A DNA stretch of 64,000 nucleotides from Rotaria sp. Silwood1 (Eukaryota; Rotifera; Eurotatoria; Philodinida; Philodinidae). Position 1 is the stretch's first letter, and each line of letters begins with the position of its first letter. The notes under the pieces are model-generated. The model did not search any database. It saw nothing but the letters and a program-made list of their open reading frames with translations, and was not told the DNA's origin. Position numbers and translations under genes: made by a program. Below, one piece after another: positions 1 through 12,309 of the stretch. Where the stretch lies: the NCBI GenBank assembly GCA_905250075.1, contig CAJNOP010000336.1, positions 26,786 to 90,785 on the forward strand, given 5' to 3'.

Positions 1-140
1 GGGGGGGGGGGGCCGGCCATGGCACAAAAAATTTTTTATCACGTGAAAATATTTTTCCTGTACCCCCTCCAGGACTTTTTCGTTTCAAGGGGGGGAGGGG
101 GGCCGGATCCCCTCGCCCCCCCCCCCTGCGTACGCCACTG
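1..140. mobile_element. Right end of a probable hAT-family DNA transposon (truncated by window start)
   Basis: The window opens with a G12 run. Further runs of G and C follow, ending in C-rich sequence and then TGCGTACGCCACTG at 127-140. Read on the minus strand this terminus is CAGTGGCGTACGCAGGGGGG, which matches the usual form of hAT-family terminal inverted repeats (CAGTGGCG... followed by G). The next eight bases, AATCAAGT, would be the target-site duplication, but the other copy lies outside the window. No transposase coding is visible, so this is either the tip of a longer element or a non-autonomous copy. Family assignment rests on the terminus alone. Confidence 0.5.
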
Positions 141-761
141 AATCAAGTACACAAATTTGAAGAACTGATTGCAGATTTGAATTCGCCAATTCCGATTACC
201 TTTGATTGAAGTTCATAAAATAAATTGTTATTGTCTGAAAAGAAACTCTTTATTTAGTGGAAAAATAAAAATCGTAACCGTACCCTCGGTTATCCGTTAG
301 AACCGGTGAAATGGTGACGGTTTAGTGGTTAATAATCGTCATCATTACATTCCTAATCCACCCATAGCGAAAGCTCATTATCTATATGGTATTCGACAGA
401 GGACATCTCGAAACTATGTTAGTGACGAAAAACGAAAATTAAACATTTTAATTTTCATATTCGGAAAAGGATAGGGATCTTCTTAAAGAGCTATGGGATC
501 GCGCCTAGATATTTCTGAAAAAATCGTACGGATTACCACTCGTATTTTCTTCAAATCAATCACTTAATCACTAAATATTAATGAATTAGATATTAAGTGA
601 TTAAGTAAACACTTTAACCTTAATTTTTAAACGTATGTAAATCGTTCACCCCTATTAACAACTAAATCCTTTCTAAAATTTGTTCACCAGTCATTATTCA
701 TTCTTTTTTATTCAGTTGTACAACTGTGTTAAATGAAGCAAATTAGTACGCACAGTCATTT
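141..761. other. Non-coding AT-rich stretch
   Basis: No open frame, splice-bounded exon or repeat was recognised. It lies downstream of the 3' end of the minus-strand gene at 762-3132 and may hold its 3' UTR. Confidence 0.4.
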
Positions 762-3132
762 TTAATAAGTAATACCAAACCAATTTATATTCCATTGGTA
801 TACATGAGAACAATTAAGCATTTGTGCATTAGTCGAGTAATTGACGGAACGAGTATAAATTCTAAATGAGATACTTGTAGGTACATATATAGCAGTGTAA
901 CCTCCTAAAAACCAGTGCGCGTTATCTCCATTCATACTAGTAAAATAGAGCGGAGTCGAATTAAAGCTACAAGCGGTCGTATTAATGTCCATGTATAATC
1001 CATCACTAGAATAAAGTTTCCAGAGTGTAAACGATGACGTGCCTCCACAATAATATATTTTTTTAGTTGTTATTGTTGTGTTGGTCAGATTCACTTGAGA
1101 CGAAGCTACGAAAAAATAAGAACGCTTATTATTGATGATTAATAACTGTGCGAATGATGAAAACTGTCTGTCTATAGAATCTCTAGAACAGCTGTTGGTT
1201 CGTCAGATTGATTTTCCAAAGAAAAAATATCAAGAATACTGATTTTCCCTCAAACTAAACGGAAAAGGATAAGAAAAAACCTATCTCAAGTTTCAAGTAC
1301 CAACAATAATCCATAAAGTGTTATATAATGTAACCTAAAATTAGAAGCGATGTATCATTCACATTGAACTTGGTGAAAAAATATTATTTTTTTCAACGAC
1401 AGCTATCGAATGTATTCGAAACATGTTGTATTGTATTTGTTTGATGGAAGCGATGTAATATGGTGGAAAACAATTGTTTATTCGTTCTATTGAAACGAAT
1501 GGTTGAAGACAAGATCGAACTTCGTTGACATTTGTCGCAAACGTAAAAATTGAAACTGATATAAACGCTGCGAAAGATTTATTGGTGAAGAAAGTTTCCT
1601 GATTGAAGAATACACTTTTCACGTTAAGCAAAAGAAAAATACTCACTCGTTGTGGTTGTTATCGAAGCACTTGCTGTTGAAATACTTGTCGTCGATTTAC
1701 TTGTCAAGACTAAAACAGATGAATAAACATGATGAAATATGAGTTTCGTTTGCATTCAGAAAAGTAAAAATTTTGGTGATTGATCATGCTCATATTGAGA
1801 AATCAATTATAGGTCTCGAAAATTTTTAATTATTATATACTCTTACTATCGAATAGAAATGAAAGATATTCAGCTCATCAAATGATCTTGTTATCCATAT
1901 GAATAGATTAATGAAGAAGCTGTTATCTATACAAAGGTTCAAATGTGTTTATTTGTGGTAGTAACACTCACGAATATTGACTAGAACTATTCGAATAATC
2001 ATACGATATTCCTATTCTTAATGCACGAAGAATATTCGTCCAAGAATTTCGTCTTGTGCAAGAATAAACTAATTTGAGAATATCATATGAAAACTAAATA
2101 CAGTGCTGTTCATAGTTGAACAAATATCTGATTTTTCGAAATCGAATCTCGTTTGCATTTTATGATGCAGAATGTCTCTGTTGATCATGTTTTCTTTGAC
2201 ATGGTCACGAAATAATTCTATTCTTTGTCGCGACAACATTTCAATGAGAGATTCTTCAAACTTCATTTTAACTTTGCGATAAAACTTTTTGCATCACAGT
2301 GGGATATCCGTACAAAATTTTTTGCATACGAGTCTTTGTTCGCCTACTATGTTACTTAGGTCTATAGTCAGGTTCTTGGTCTAAGTACTTTTCTGGTGAT
2401 GTTGGAAGAAAATGATTTTACAAATTTCGAATTTTTTTGTTTTAGATCATGAAGACTATGGACCTCTCAAACTGCAGCAACTGCTGAAGTTGCTAATAAA
2501 AAAAAACTACAATATAACTGTGCAATGAGCATCATTCTCAAAGAAAACTGCCTTTAGAGAGAATGAATCTATTTCAAATTGAAGGCAAGTCGAAACTATG
2601 TTTCATTGTTCAAGTGTTTAATATTACATTGTCGAAAGATGCAATTATTTTTATTCAAACTTTTGTTTCACAAAATTTGTGACTATGCCATCTATAATAG
2701 TTGTTTCTTGACCGATGAATTCTACCAGATTATTCAATTAATTTGATTAAGATAATAGGAGAAATATGAAGTTAATGTTTATCGGTTTATCTCAGCAAGA
2801 GAGTGCCTCTCTAACCTTTGAGTACAGCAATTCGAGTTTCGGACATGCATTGAATATGATGAATGTAGAACTTGATCTGGTGCATGATGGATCAACTACA
2901 GTAGGTCTCTTATGATCTACTACAATAGAACACAAAACCTATGAATTTCTCACCATAGCCTTCATGATTATTAATGAATGGATAATACAAATTTATGAGG
3001 AAAACTTTGTAATAAAATGGCTTTCTTATATTTTGAACACGTACTTAGCATGATGACAGCTGCTATCAACGCTCCAAGCAAGATAGTACACAAAACGGCA
3101 CCTATCCAAAGGCAACAACGTTGTGATGTCAT
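762..3132 (-). CDS. Single-pass membrane-anchored protein of a bdelloid family (3 exons, about 164 aa)
   Basis: Model: exon 1 3132-3045, exon 2 1716-1654 (start approximate to a few bases), exon 3 1105-762. Exon 1 encodes MTSQRCC followed by a hydrophobic signal-anchor of about 22 residues and ends at donor GTACGT. Exon 2 encodes a Thr/Ser-rich linker (LTSKSTTSISTASASITTTT) and ends at donor GTGAGT. Exon 3 follows acceptor TTCGTAG, has several N-x-T sites and cysteines, and ends ...YQWNINWFGITY before TAA. All junctions are phase 1 and join in frame to 165 codons. The layout (short cytoplasmic N-terminus, one membrane helix, Thr-rich stalk, compact extracellular domain ending W-N-x-x-W-F-G) matches a family I recall in bdelloid genomes; its function is unknown. 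Introns of about 1.3 kb and 548 bp are long for this window, so an exon could be missed. Possible upstream exons lie at 3316-3513. Confidence 0.6.
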
Positions 3133-3315
3133 AATGAACTTGGAATGTCTCCATGATCATTCATAAACATTTATCTTAAAAAAAATTTCGTACATTAAAG
3201 AATTTACCTTTGACCTTCTTTCATTTTTTGTTTCTTTTTGTTTCTTTCTAGTAGTACATCAGACTAAACATGACAATATCATAGAATAATCTCATTATGT
3301 CAATTACATCTACTT

Positions 3316-3513
3316 TCCTGAACTAGTGCAGCTGCACTATTGGTGAAGCTTGTTTCCAAGTTACCATTGAACATTGACGAATTAGTGTCTGTTAACTGGA
3401 AAACATAATACATCAAAATGAAAGTAAGATATGTAAGAGAAATAGTATAAAACGAGTGATCAACTCTTCCTTACAGAAATTACAGGTTTTAATACCAGCT
3501 TGCTTCTCTCGAT
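3316..3513 (-). CDS. Two possible small exons upstream of the membrane-anchored protein
   Basis: On the minus strand, acceptor TTTTCAG precedes about 40 nt that read IERSKLVLKPVIS and end at GTAAGG. A second acceptor, TTTTCCAG, then opens about 85 nt reading LTDTNSSMFNGNLETSFTNS and ending near GTAGAT. The two segments join in frame without a stop. They could belong to an alternative, longer N-terminus of the gene downstream or to a separate broken gene. I could not join them in frame to the ATG exon at 3132, so they are only candidates. Confidence 0.25.
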
Positions 3514-3523
3514 CCTGAAAATA

Positions 3524-3842
3524 CGGATATGGGTGTGAGTATGGGTATAATAATGTGGATGTCGGCACTAGTTGTGGCACCAGGATTTTTGCTTAGGTAC
3601 TGCTGAACTCTCCCTTAATTCTTCTGTGGCATCACATTTAGTAACAACATCCACGAACGAAGATGGCTTCGCTTCTGTCTTTCTTTATCTTTCTGGCATC
3701 GACTCTAGTAGTTCTGTGTGCTACTGTGAATACTGAGGAACTGCTGGCAGTATGTGCGTAAGTGTGTGTATTAGTGTAAATAGGATTATCTATGTGGGTG
3801 AGCGGATGTGAATGAAGGTAGATGTGGCTGTCGATATTGATG
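3524..3842. repeat. Weak telomere-like G-rich tracts
   Basis: Two short blocks (about 3524-3565 and 3795-3842) are rich in GTGGG, GGGTGTGAG and GGATGTG on the plus strand, with no C-rich partner nearby. They are highly degenerate relative to TGTGGG. The intervening sequence contains one short open stretch that could be a signal-peptide exon but has no supporting downstream exon. Confidence 0.35.
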
Positions 3843-5109
3843 TGAGAGCCTTCATTTGGCCTTGAATGTCAAACTCACAAGCAACACTTGTACACCATAC
3901 ATTTCTTTTAGAAACACTCCGTAGCTTTTCACTCATGTATTCAGTTGGTTAGCTTTATTTTCAAATCCATAGGACTTGCTTTTCATTTTCAATGCTTCTA
4001 CATGAGCTCAAATGTCAATGCTAAAATTTTTGAATTTTTTAGATTTGACTTTGCGCTACATCCTATCAAACTTTCGTTGAAATTAGGTATGCATCAGTTC
4101 TAATTTCAAACTGATCAACTGTACGTCATTTTTTTGTGTCCTAGCTCTCTGCACAAAGCGATTCGAACATTATTGAAGTCCACCCGATTCGATTCAATTT
4201 TCTTGTAGTACAGCCTGACCTCGATCCGACGAAACTTAGGCTTAAAAAGTTTTTCTTTTTAAATAGACTTCGGAAATTAATTCGGTGATTGTCAATTTAC
4301 TTAATAGCAACAAATGATGCTATTTTAAGCTTGATTAGCCCATCTTCTCGAAATTGAAATAAACGTAAAATGTGATCAGTTGACTTGTTTTTTAAGTCTA
4401 ACGAACAAAATACTTTGTAAGATATTGCCTACTATATTTCTGATTGATATTACTTTTTTCGGCTTTGACCATACATTGAGTTGGCTCGCGGTTCAAAGTA
4501 GTTTGCGAATAAGAAAAGAAAATTTATTGATATCTCAAGTTTCAAGATGAGCCTGCTAACTTTAGGTATCAACATTTTTTTTTCGATTTTCTCATACACT
4601 ATCTTCTAGCTTTTTCCCAGAAAGTGGTATATTTTCCATGAATTCACTCGTTTAAAAAAGTTGAAGAATGAAATAAACTGTTATTTACAGCTCCTAGCCT
4701 TGACGATGGATTATATTCGACACATCTTTTTCTATCAATCGTTTTATTAAGTTAATTAATGCAATTTATGCTATGTAAAAAGTTGTGTGTAGACGAGAGA
4801 TACGACTAGTTTAAATATTTGCTATAGTTAATCATATTAATCAGATATGAAATTCACATGCCTTTTCTATCGTAAAACATTTTTGAAAATGTTTATCATT
4901 TCAAAGATGCATTTAAGTTAGTTAAAAGCAAAAACAAAAGGATATCGGTGTCCGGCTCGACAAAATAAGTGATCCGTTCAATCCTTGGAAAAGAATTCGT
5001 CGGTCTATTCCGAGACTTCATGCCTTCTAAGACTCTCGATAATTATTTACTGCTTTTATTGATCCTAAAATATTAAATATCATCGTAATGTAATATTTTC
5101 AAGATGGTT
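3843..5109. other. Non-coding AT-rich stretch
   Basis: No convincing exon, RNA gene or repeat was recognised. It lies 3' of the gene at 5110-5657. Confidence 0.35.
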
Positions 5110-5657
5110 TTATATATGATCAAGTTTGTAGACTCCTTGTATGAACGTTTTAATCTCAAATGAAAAATTATTCAAGTAACCCATTACTTTGATACGTGAA
5201 ATAGATGTCTCTCCATACAATGATGTTCCATCTATGTGGCCCAGATTGCTTGAAGAATTCATTAGGATTCCTTTGTACTTTTGTGGTCGACTGAGTCTTT
5301 GCACATGCACAGATTGATCCTTTTTTGTGTTGTATATATCCAACTGTTGGTTCACGATGATTTGATCAGTCGAGGGTTCAATTTTAGTTTTCATTGTAAC
5401 CATTGATCGACTTCTTCTTTTTATCTGAGACAAAGAGCTGCCAGTAGTTTCTGCATGGTTCGTTATTCGATTTTGCTAACATAAAGAAATTTTATTAATA
5501 TAATATGTGACAAATATTAATAGATATATACGCATAAAAAGTGTTTACTGCGATGAATCACTGTTGGTTTTTGTGTTGCTGATGCCATTTGAAAGAAATG
5601 TTGATGCGCTACAGTTATATTCGGTATGTTGTCCTGAAAAGAGGCTGCTGCTTCCAT
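5110..5657 (-). CDS. Unknown two-exon protein (163 aa)
   Basis: Exon 1 is 5657-5532 (42 codons, starting MEAAASFQDNIPNITVAHQH). Exon 2 is 5475-5110 (121 codons plus TAA). The 56-nt intron 5531-5476 begins GTATAT, ends GTTAG and sits between codons (phase 0), a size typical of the introns in this window. Exon 2 is hydrophilic. It contains a basic patch (QIKRRSRSMVTMKTK) and a C-terminal part with GHIDGTSLYGETSISRIKVM. No signal peptide or membrane helix is visible and I recognise no domain. The coherent splice, AUG start and clean stop favour a real gene; the exact function and family are unknown. It could also be a decayed copy of a larger gene. Confidence 0.5.
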
Positions 5658-7578
5658 TTTATAGTTCGATTTCTCTAGAGCAAAATGAATATTAATGAAT
5701 GCAAATAACAGATTGTTGAATCTGATTGATTCACAAAAAATTGAGAAAAAAAAAATCAGGCTTCTTTTTTTAAAATTTTGTGCTGAAATATGAAAGAAAA
5801 AAATTTCTGAAGGAACTCTTGTTATCAAAATAAAAAACAATCATGAAAAAGATAACATGACACTTTTTATGATGTTACGATCGAAAACTAAAGAAGCGTC
5901 GTCTACTTTGTATATGCACCGATTTAAAAAAACAAGAAAAAGTGACATGAATTTCTATAGTCATACGTTCAAAACAGTAAGATAATGCGTTGTGAATAAT
6001 GAAGCACACATGAATATTGATGTATTTTAAAGCCCTTGATCAAATGCGATACTGTGACGAATCAAATGCTGTGAACTTGGTTTTCAACCAAAACTGTGAA
6101 ACTGTTTTAGTTGTCCACAGTCATACTAAGTGATTCTTTGCGATTCATTTTATCCTATTAACACTTTACTTTATTTTCCAAGTCTCTAACGTGATTTTGT
6201 TCTGTTTCAAAAACGAATGCAGACGAAAGAATTAATTATTCTGTTTTGTGTACATTTTTTGTGAAGATATATTTCATATGGAGAAAAGAAATACAACATT
6301 CGATGAGAGGAAGTATCTGTAATCTTACAAATGACAATAAATTTAAATAGGTCATGCGATATAACAGCAAAATATTGATCATCCAATACCATCAAAACAT
6401 TTTTTATGCCATTTCATTAAATCAAGGAGTGTTGGTTTTGACAAACACTTATTCTTGTTGAGCTGCTTACTCGTAGACACTATTTGATCATTTCACGACA
6501 TCATCAATACTATCTGTTCATTATGTTGTTCGTTCTAGGACTATGGTGATTGTAAAAATGGCATAATTGTCTGAGAGACAAGCACCAATTACCAACCAGA
6601 AATTTCAGTGTATTAATTGAAGAAATCTTAAGAACATGATATTTGGTTGAACTAACTCACATTTTTCACGTCATAATCTATGTACATCAAAAACAGACAT
6701 ACGTAAATGCTTAAGTACGCGTTTTTTGAACTGAGGATTACACATGTTTCGGATTCTTTTTTGAAGAATCATAATAATCTATTCTTTAGCCAAAATCCGG
6801 AGTCTTTTTAATTTTAAATTGATTATTGTGAAAATTAGAGTGTTTAACAGTTGCATAAGGAAAAATTTGTAAAAAGTATCGATAGTTTATTGTTGTCGTT
6901 AATGTTTAGTTTATTTTTCTTTCCAAGCAAGATTTCTTCGTCGTAATTTCGTTATTGTTTAAAGAAAAATGCGTCAGCACAAAAAAACTAATTTCGAGAA
7001 TGTCGATACTCTGAGGTGTTATTCTCTGCATACATTACACCCTTCTATACTGTGGTTCCTATTGTGAAGAAAGATGAATGAAATTTTGTTTTTTTACACT
7101 GAGGCTCGAAAACAGAAAGAGAGAAAAGTAACTACGTAGTCGCATGTTCATCGATATGACTTCATACAAATATCTACTGATTCTTTACTTGTTTGTTTTA
7201 GAAACTGTACGACAAGGACAAATATTATTCTTTGCACAACCAAATGAAACAAATGCAACTTCTAACTGAATAACAACGGCATGGGTAGAAAAAGTTTATT
7301 TCTTTGGTTAAATATCATATTGAGATAGGCACTATCATAAGCTTGGATTTATGAATCGGTTCATGAATATGTGGATGGTAGAGCTTGATGAACTAGAAGA
7401 CTAATTCTTTCCTTATTATCTATAAGAATGTTTATTGCCCTGTTTCATCTCTCTAGTCGTAGGGTTTAGGTGTGAGTTGTCTTGAAGAAGAGAACTACAC
7501 TCACCCACAAATGAAGTCTTATTGCTGATGATGACCGTACTCAAAAAGGTCGAAAATTCCAGTTGTACATGTAAACAA
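5658..7578. other. Non-coding AT-rich stretch
   Basis: Only short chance open frames are seen. No splice-bounded exon, RNA gene or strong repeat was recognised. Confidence 0.35.
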
Positions 7579-7654
7579 GGATGTGGGTGTGAGTGACGTC
7601 AAGACATATACCCACATCCATACACCAAATCTACTCGCATCCACACCCAAATCT
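7579..7654. repeat. Telomere-like inverted tract (G-rich then C-rich)
   Basis: GGATGTGGGTGTGAGTG is followed after about 15 bases by a C-rich run (ATACCCACATCCATACACC, then CATCCACACCC). The C-rich half is the approximate reverse complement of the G-rich half, so the tract can fold on itself. The motif is a degenerate form of TGTGGG/CCCACA. Confidence 0.55.
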
Positions 7655-8593
7655 ATCTGTTCTCTTCTTTTTTTGTATTCTAAAGCTTTATTTACAATGC
7701 ATTAGGATGCTTTGCAACCACATGTCACCGCTGTCCATTTATATGCAGACGGTAAAGCGTTTGGTCAAGCTCATCATGTTTTAATTATTTTGGAAAACAA
7801 TGACGGCAAAATGATTTATTAAAATAAGTCGAAAAAAGGCATAAACATTCCTATTAATCACTAAGTAACGAATGACTATTGCAGCGTTCTCAAAAAGCGA
7901 AAAAACAAAGACTCGAGTGCAAATGCATGAGTTTCAGTGTATTACACATGGCGACCGTGGGCAGTGATAGGTAAACTTATTGGCATGCCGAATGTCCGAT
8001 ATTACGCCGCAGCCATACATAATATATATGGCTCCGACAAGATTGAGGCCTTATAGTACTTTGGTTATCATTTTAATCTGGTTAAGAAAAATGCTGTCGT
8101 CATAATGATGCTGGTGTAGTTGTGAGTCTTTTCTTTACTAACTTACAGCGACACCTACCCATACTCACGCTCAACTGTTCACAGCCTAAAGAGGCTAAAG
8201 TTTCAAAAGAATTCAGTTGAGAAGGATATTCGATATGGCGATATGTACAAATAATACGGAGTGAAGCTACCTGATGAGGCCTTTCAGTAAGACAGAGACG
8301 TCATAGTAGCTGCTTGACGTCTTTATACAATTGTACGTCTCTTTATTCGTCATAATCACATTTGCAAAGAATGATCAATACTTGAATATATTGCATGTGC
8401 ATGCAAATAATATACATTTAAATAACGAGTAACGTTCATCTACATTGAAAGTTGATTCACTGAGCCCTAGACTGACGAAAAGATAACAAAGATGTGCTTA
8501 TATTTTTATATAAAAATGAATTCTTTACAGTGATGGCTTAAAGAGAAATTATTAATATTTATAACATGTTGTACATTACATATTGTAGATATA

Positions 8594-8790
8594 GAGTGTG
8601 GGTGTGGATGTGGGTGGGTTTGGGTGTACATGATAGTGATACCCACAGACTCACACCCACGCCACACATCCACCTACACCGCCCATACCCTTCCGTGCGA
8701 TTGCACGTTTTTATGATACAGTGTACTTGTGGTGGTAGTGGATATGTGTGTAGATGAAGAGGAAACTCACACCCACACCCATACCTACCC
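8594..8790. repeat. Telomere-like inverted tract
   Basis: GTGTGGGTGTGGATGTGGG at about 8597 is followed by C-rich CACACCCACGCCACACATCC at about 8655. A second G-rich run (8727-8755) then precedes a second C-rich run ending ACACCCACACCCATACCTACCC at 8790. This gives two successive G-then-C hairpins. Open frames here on both strands are low-complexity products of the repeat. Confidence 0.6.
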
Positions 8791-9059
8791 TTTTTAGCTT
8801 TTTCATACAACATCTTATGCTTATGAGCCTACAATGGTAAAAAGAGGTATAAAGAGGAAAATAAGAATTTAATTTTTAACATTAATGGTATTGGAAAATG
8901 TAAGGATGTTCGTACCAATCTCATAGTTGTCGTGTTATTTTTACTCTAAAAACTGTTGCTCTTTTTATCATTATCTAAACAATGGGTTTATCGTCCATTT
9001 ATTTTATTCATTCATATTTAAAACCAATTTGATTTAGCACATGTGTCAGAATACATTTC

Positions 9060-9805
9060 CAATGTTTATTAGTGATTTAGCTTTATTTTCAAAACAAAGT
9101 ATAGAATTGATACAAAAAAAAGAATAAAGTTATATGTTTTGACAAAGAAGACTACATTTGAAAGGCGATTCTTTACGTCAAGAAATTTCGAAAGTATGAT
9201 AAGCTTGAAAGCTAACTCGACTCACTTCTCTATGTATTAGACAAGTTGTAGAAAACAGAATTGAGTAAAATTAAAGACCTTCATGTATCACATATGATAC
9301 AAGGTTTAATTTTATTACATATATCTAACACAATAGCTGCATCAATTTTTTCAAGTAGCGCTTTATTTTTGTGTTCAAAAACCTATATTTAGATGCACAC
9401 TTTCATTTCAACGAATTTTGAAATGTAATGTCTTTCTAAAGTGACACAGGGTGTCACTTGATTTTTGTGTCCTCTTGTATGTTGCTTTCATTTTTTTGTT
9501 ATCGTAGACCACTACAATTCATTATACAATTGAGCTAAATATATGAAGTGAATATAGATGTGACATTGTATTTCAATGTTTGTTTTGACATGAAATTCAA
9601 TAGATCGAATCTTATCAAAACAAACTAAAGGATGCATTCGACTTTTCTAATTAATACATAAACATGTGAGGTTGTTTATGCATGTCATTTACGAAATTTC
9701 TAGATACAAAACATTTCATTTGAAATCAGTCTTCTTTATCGATATGTACACTTTTATTTCTTCAATTCAATTGTATAATTTGTCTTGAAAATAAAGCTAA
9801 ATAGT
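9060..9805. repeat. Foldback repeat with outer arms of about 140 bp
   Basis: The left arm (about 9065-9205, starting GATTTAGCTTTATTTTCAA) matches the reverse complement of the right arm (about 9670-9800, ending TTGAAAATAAAGCTAAAT) over most of its length with small gaps. The inner part is less well paired. A short perfect palindrome (GTGACAC-AGG-GTGTCAC) lies near the centre at about 9440-9460. No coding was found. This is probably a non-autonomous foldback element or an old inverted duplication. Confidence 0.55.
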
Positions 9806-9939
9806 CGATCAAAAATATAATAGATTTACATGCGAAATTCATTCTAACCTACTCTCTACAATTATATGAAAAGTACCTAAATACTTATAGCAAGTATGTA
9901 AACATTCCGGGATGTTCTTTCACCTTCCTTCTAATTGTG

Positions 9940-10350
9940 AATAGATGAAGTAAAGAACTGCTATGAAGATTATTTATTACAATATTACTTAACAAGTAAA
10001 TAGAATGGAAATGAAAGCTTTCCAACTCAAGCTGTGTTCATCATCCGACATATGAATCGATGCGTATTCTAAGCGTCTATATTTATATCATTATTATTTA
10101 TTGTGGATATTCATTATTATTGGCCCAATTTTCAATACAAGTGCTGGTATTGAAAATTAGATCAATAACAATGAACAATTAGATGAATAATACAGAACAA
10201 TATATATATAGACGTTCTCAATAAACATTGATTCATATGTCTGATAATGAACTCAGCTAGAGCTCGAAAGCTGGCACTTGTATTGTATTTACTTGTTAAG
10301 TAGTATTGTGATAACTGATCTTCATAGAAGTTCTTTACTTCATCTATTCA
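9940..10350. repeat. Near-continuous inverted repeat, arms about 200 bp
   Basis: GAATAGATGAAGTAAAGAACT at the left end pairs with AGTTCTTTACTTCATCTATTC at the right end. Internal segments (for example AACAAGTAAATA with TATTTACTTGTT, and ACATATGAATC with GATTCATATGT) continue the pairing toward a centre near 10145, where ATTTTCAATAC pairs with GTATTGAAAAT. There is almost no spacer, so a transcript could form a hairpin of about 200 bp. It lies some 130 bp from the preceding foldback repeat. Confidence 0.65.
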
Positions 10351-10975
10351 AAACTAAAACTGACTGCTTCAAGCAATGGTTTACTACCTTCATTCTACTT
10401 TATCGAAGTGCTGCTTTCGACAGCTTGTAAAAAAAGTGATATAAAAGGTTTCAATAAAAACATGCATTACACTATGTGAGTCTGCTATTGTGAATTTCAT
10501 TTTCTATTGCACAGTAGGTCTGAGACTATAGAGAAAACAGGGTTTACCTTAATAATAAGTAATGCATAGCAATTTTTGAATGTATACAAACATTGTTAGT
10601 ATCTTATGGTATCAAACATATTCTATAGCTGAAGAAAAAAAAACTGAATAATTGCTGTTGACCTAACATATAGCTTTATATTTTATAACTAACAGTTTTC
10701 AATTCTAACTTTTAAGCATTATAGATTCGTGTAATTAACGCATAATACTCTGATTACATTTCAACTCAACTGATCTTTTCTTCTGTTGATCTTTTTTTCG
10801 GCAGAAAATTTTAGAAAAATTAATACACGTGAATCTGCTTTATTTTATAAGTAAACAACAATTTTATAATCACAATACAGAACTAAATTTTCAATACGAC
10901 AATAAATTTTACGGATAGAGAAGTTATTTAGTTTTTGGATTGTTCTATGAGAGAGTACGAAGAACAAATAATTTA

Positions 10976-12106
10976 TTATTGTAGAAAACTATTGATTCTC
11001 GTTCCTAGTTGTCTTCCAGCAGTCGTTGTTGCGACCACATAATCTCTTGTCAGTGTATGATTTGTCGGTTCTATTTGATTGGATCGTTTACCAAGGTATT
11101 CTAATACGACTTTACGTATATATCGTCGAAATCCATAGACAGATACGTACAGGAATAACGCATTCATTGCATTTCTTGTATACATTAATGTATTGGTAGC
11201 AAGAAATACCGTATCGGTATAGTCATATCCAATAATCTGATTTGCAAAAACGGAAAAACATAGACGATTAGGTACAGTACAAATAGCATAGGTCAAACAC
11301 ATTAGTAATAACATTAGTGAAATGCGACGGTTACGGTGAGCACTAATTGCTAATTGATCATTTGTAGATATTTGTTTGAAAATCAGCTTTTTTATTGTAA
11401 GAAATGTACATGCGATTATGACAGTGAACGGTAGAAAATACATGATCACCAGGTGAATCTTAGCATGAAAATGAATACTAGTTTAAATTATAAAACGTCG
11501 TTTAATACTTACCCATGCATATTGAATAGCAAAGAAATTGTTGAGATCAACGTTCAATGAGTAATAACATGCTATACTTGTTTGTATTATTCCTGTACTA
11601 TTATCATATGTCGAATATTCAAAACCTAATCCAAGTAAAAATCCATCCAATACAAATAAAATTAGTAGAATAATAACACACAGTATGAATGCAACACGTG
11701 GTCGAGCTATTTTGATTTTATACCATTGACTTCTTAATAAACAAGCTCGATCAAGTTCGACAAAAGTAAGAAACATGGCTGATGTATGTAGAGTATAGAA
11801 AGGAAAAAATTGACTTAATTTGCAGATGAATAATGATCGATCCCATATTTGTTTTTGACCATCTGTGAATGTATATACAACATTACTTAAATTCCATTGA
11901 TAAAGTGAAATTGTATCCACAAGACATAAAAATACCAAATAGACATTAGTCGATGTTCGGCGATTTTCTTTATTGAGTAAAACAATAATAGATATAAGAT
12001 TGCCGACAGTACCAACCACAATAAGAAAAATAGGAGCAATACCGCTTATGATCAATTCAGCAGTTTCGTAAGAGGCTGGATCTTTCTTTCGATACCACGA
12101 AGCCAT
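10976..12106 (-). CDS. Rhodopsin-like G-protein-coupled receptor (2 exons, about 358 aa)
   Basis: Exon 1 is 12106-11513 (198 codons) and exon 2 is 11458-10976 (160 codons plus stop). The 54-nt intron has donor GTAAGT, an acceptor ending GCTAAG, and phase 0. Seven hydrophobic segments are visible. TM1 has GTVGNLISIIVLL, TM2 has LVFLCLVDT, and the TM3 end reads VELDRACLL in place of E/D-R-Y. TM6 has AICTVPNRLCF without the usual C-W-x-P, and TM7 has NALFLYVSVYGFRR in the N-P-x-x-Y position. A cysteine before TM3 (LFICKLSQF) and one in extracellular loop 2 (SIACYYS) could form the conserved disulphide. The overall type is class A, peptide-receptor/FMRFamide-receptor-like; the ligand cannot be told. 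I chose the ATG at 12106; the frame stays open upstream to 12289, so an N-terminus 61 residues longer is possible. Confidence 0.85.
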
Positions 12107-12309
12107 TTGATGCTCACTGGTGTATATACTAGATACTATGTGGTACACACAGATTTTTGGAATGAATGATGTTGTTATGACCCCATTTTCTTCGTCGCTT
12201 TCTTCAGGCTTGTTCTCTCGACGGTAAGGAGGGTCATGTAAAAAAAAGTGAAAAGAGTTTGTCTGTCTGTCTTTTTGTGGCAAGGTCAAAAAAACATCAA
12301 AAGTTAATT

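Noticed and set aside
1359-1646. 95-codon minus-strand frame
   Set aside because: It starts just after the GTGAGT donor of exon 2 of the membrane-anchored gene, within the intron.
3664-3762. Plus-strand short frame resembling a signal peptide (MASLLSFFIFLASTLVVLCA)
   Set aside because: It stops after 32 codons and no downstream exon joins to the GTATGT donor-like site. Possible but unsupported.
8559-8813. Open frames on both strands rich in Thr/His/Pro or Gly/Val/Trp, also at 12491-13046, 29432-29937, 36642-36851 and 57736-58126
   Set aside because: They are translations of telomere-like TGTGGG/CCCACA repeats, overlap on opposite strands and have no flanking exons.
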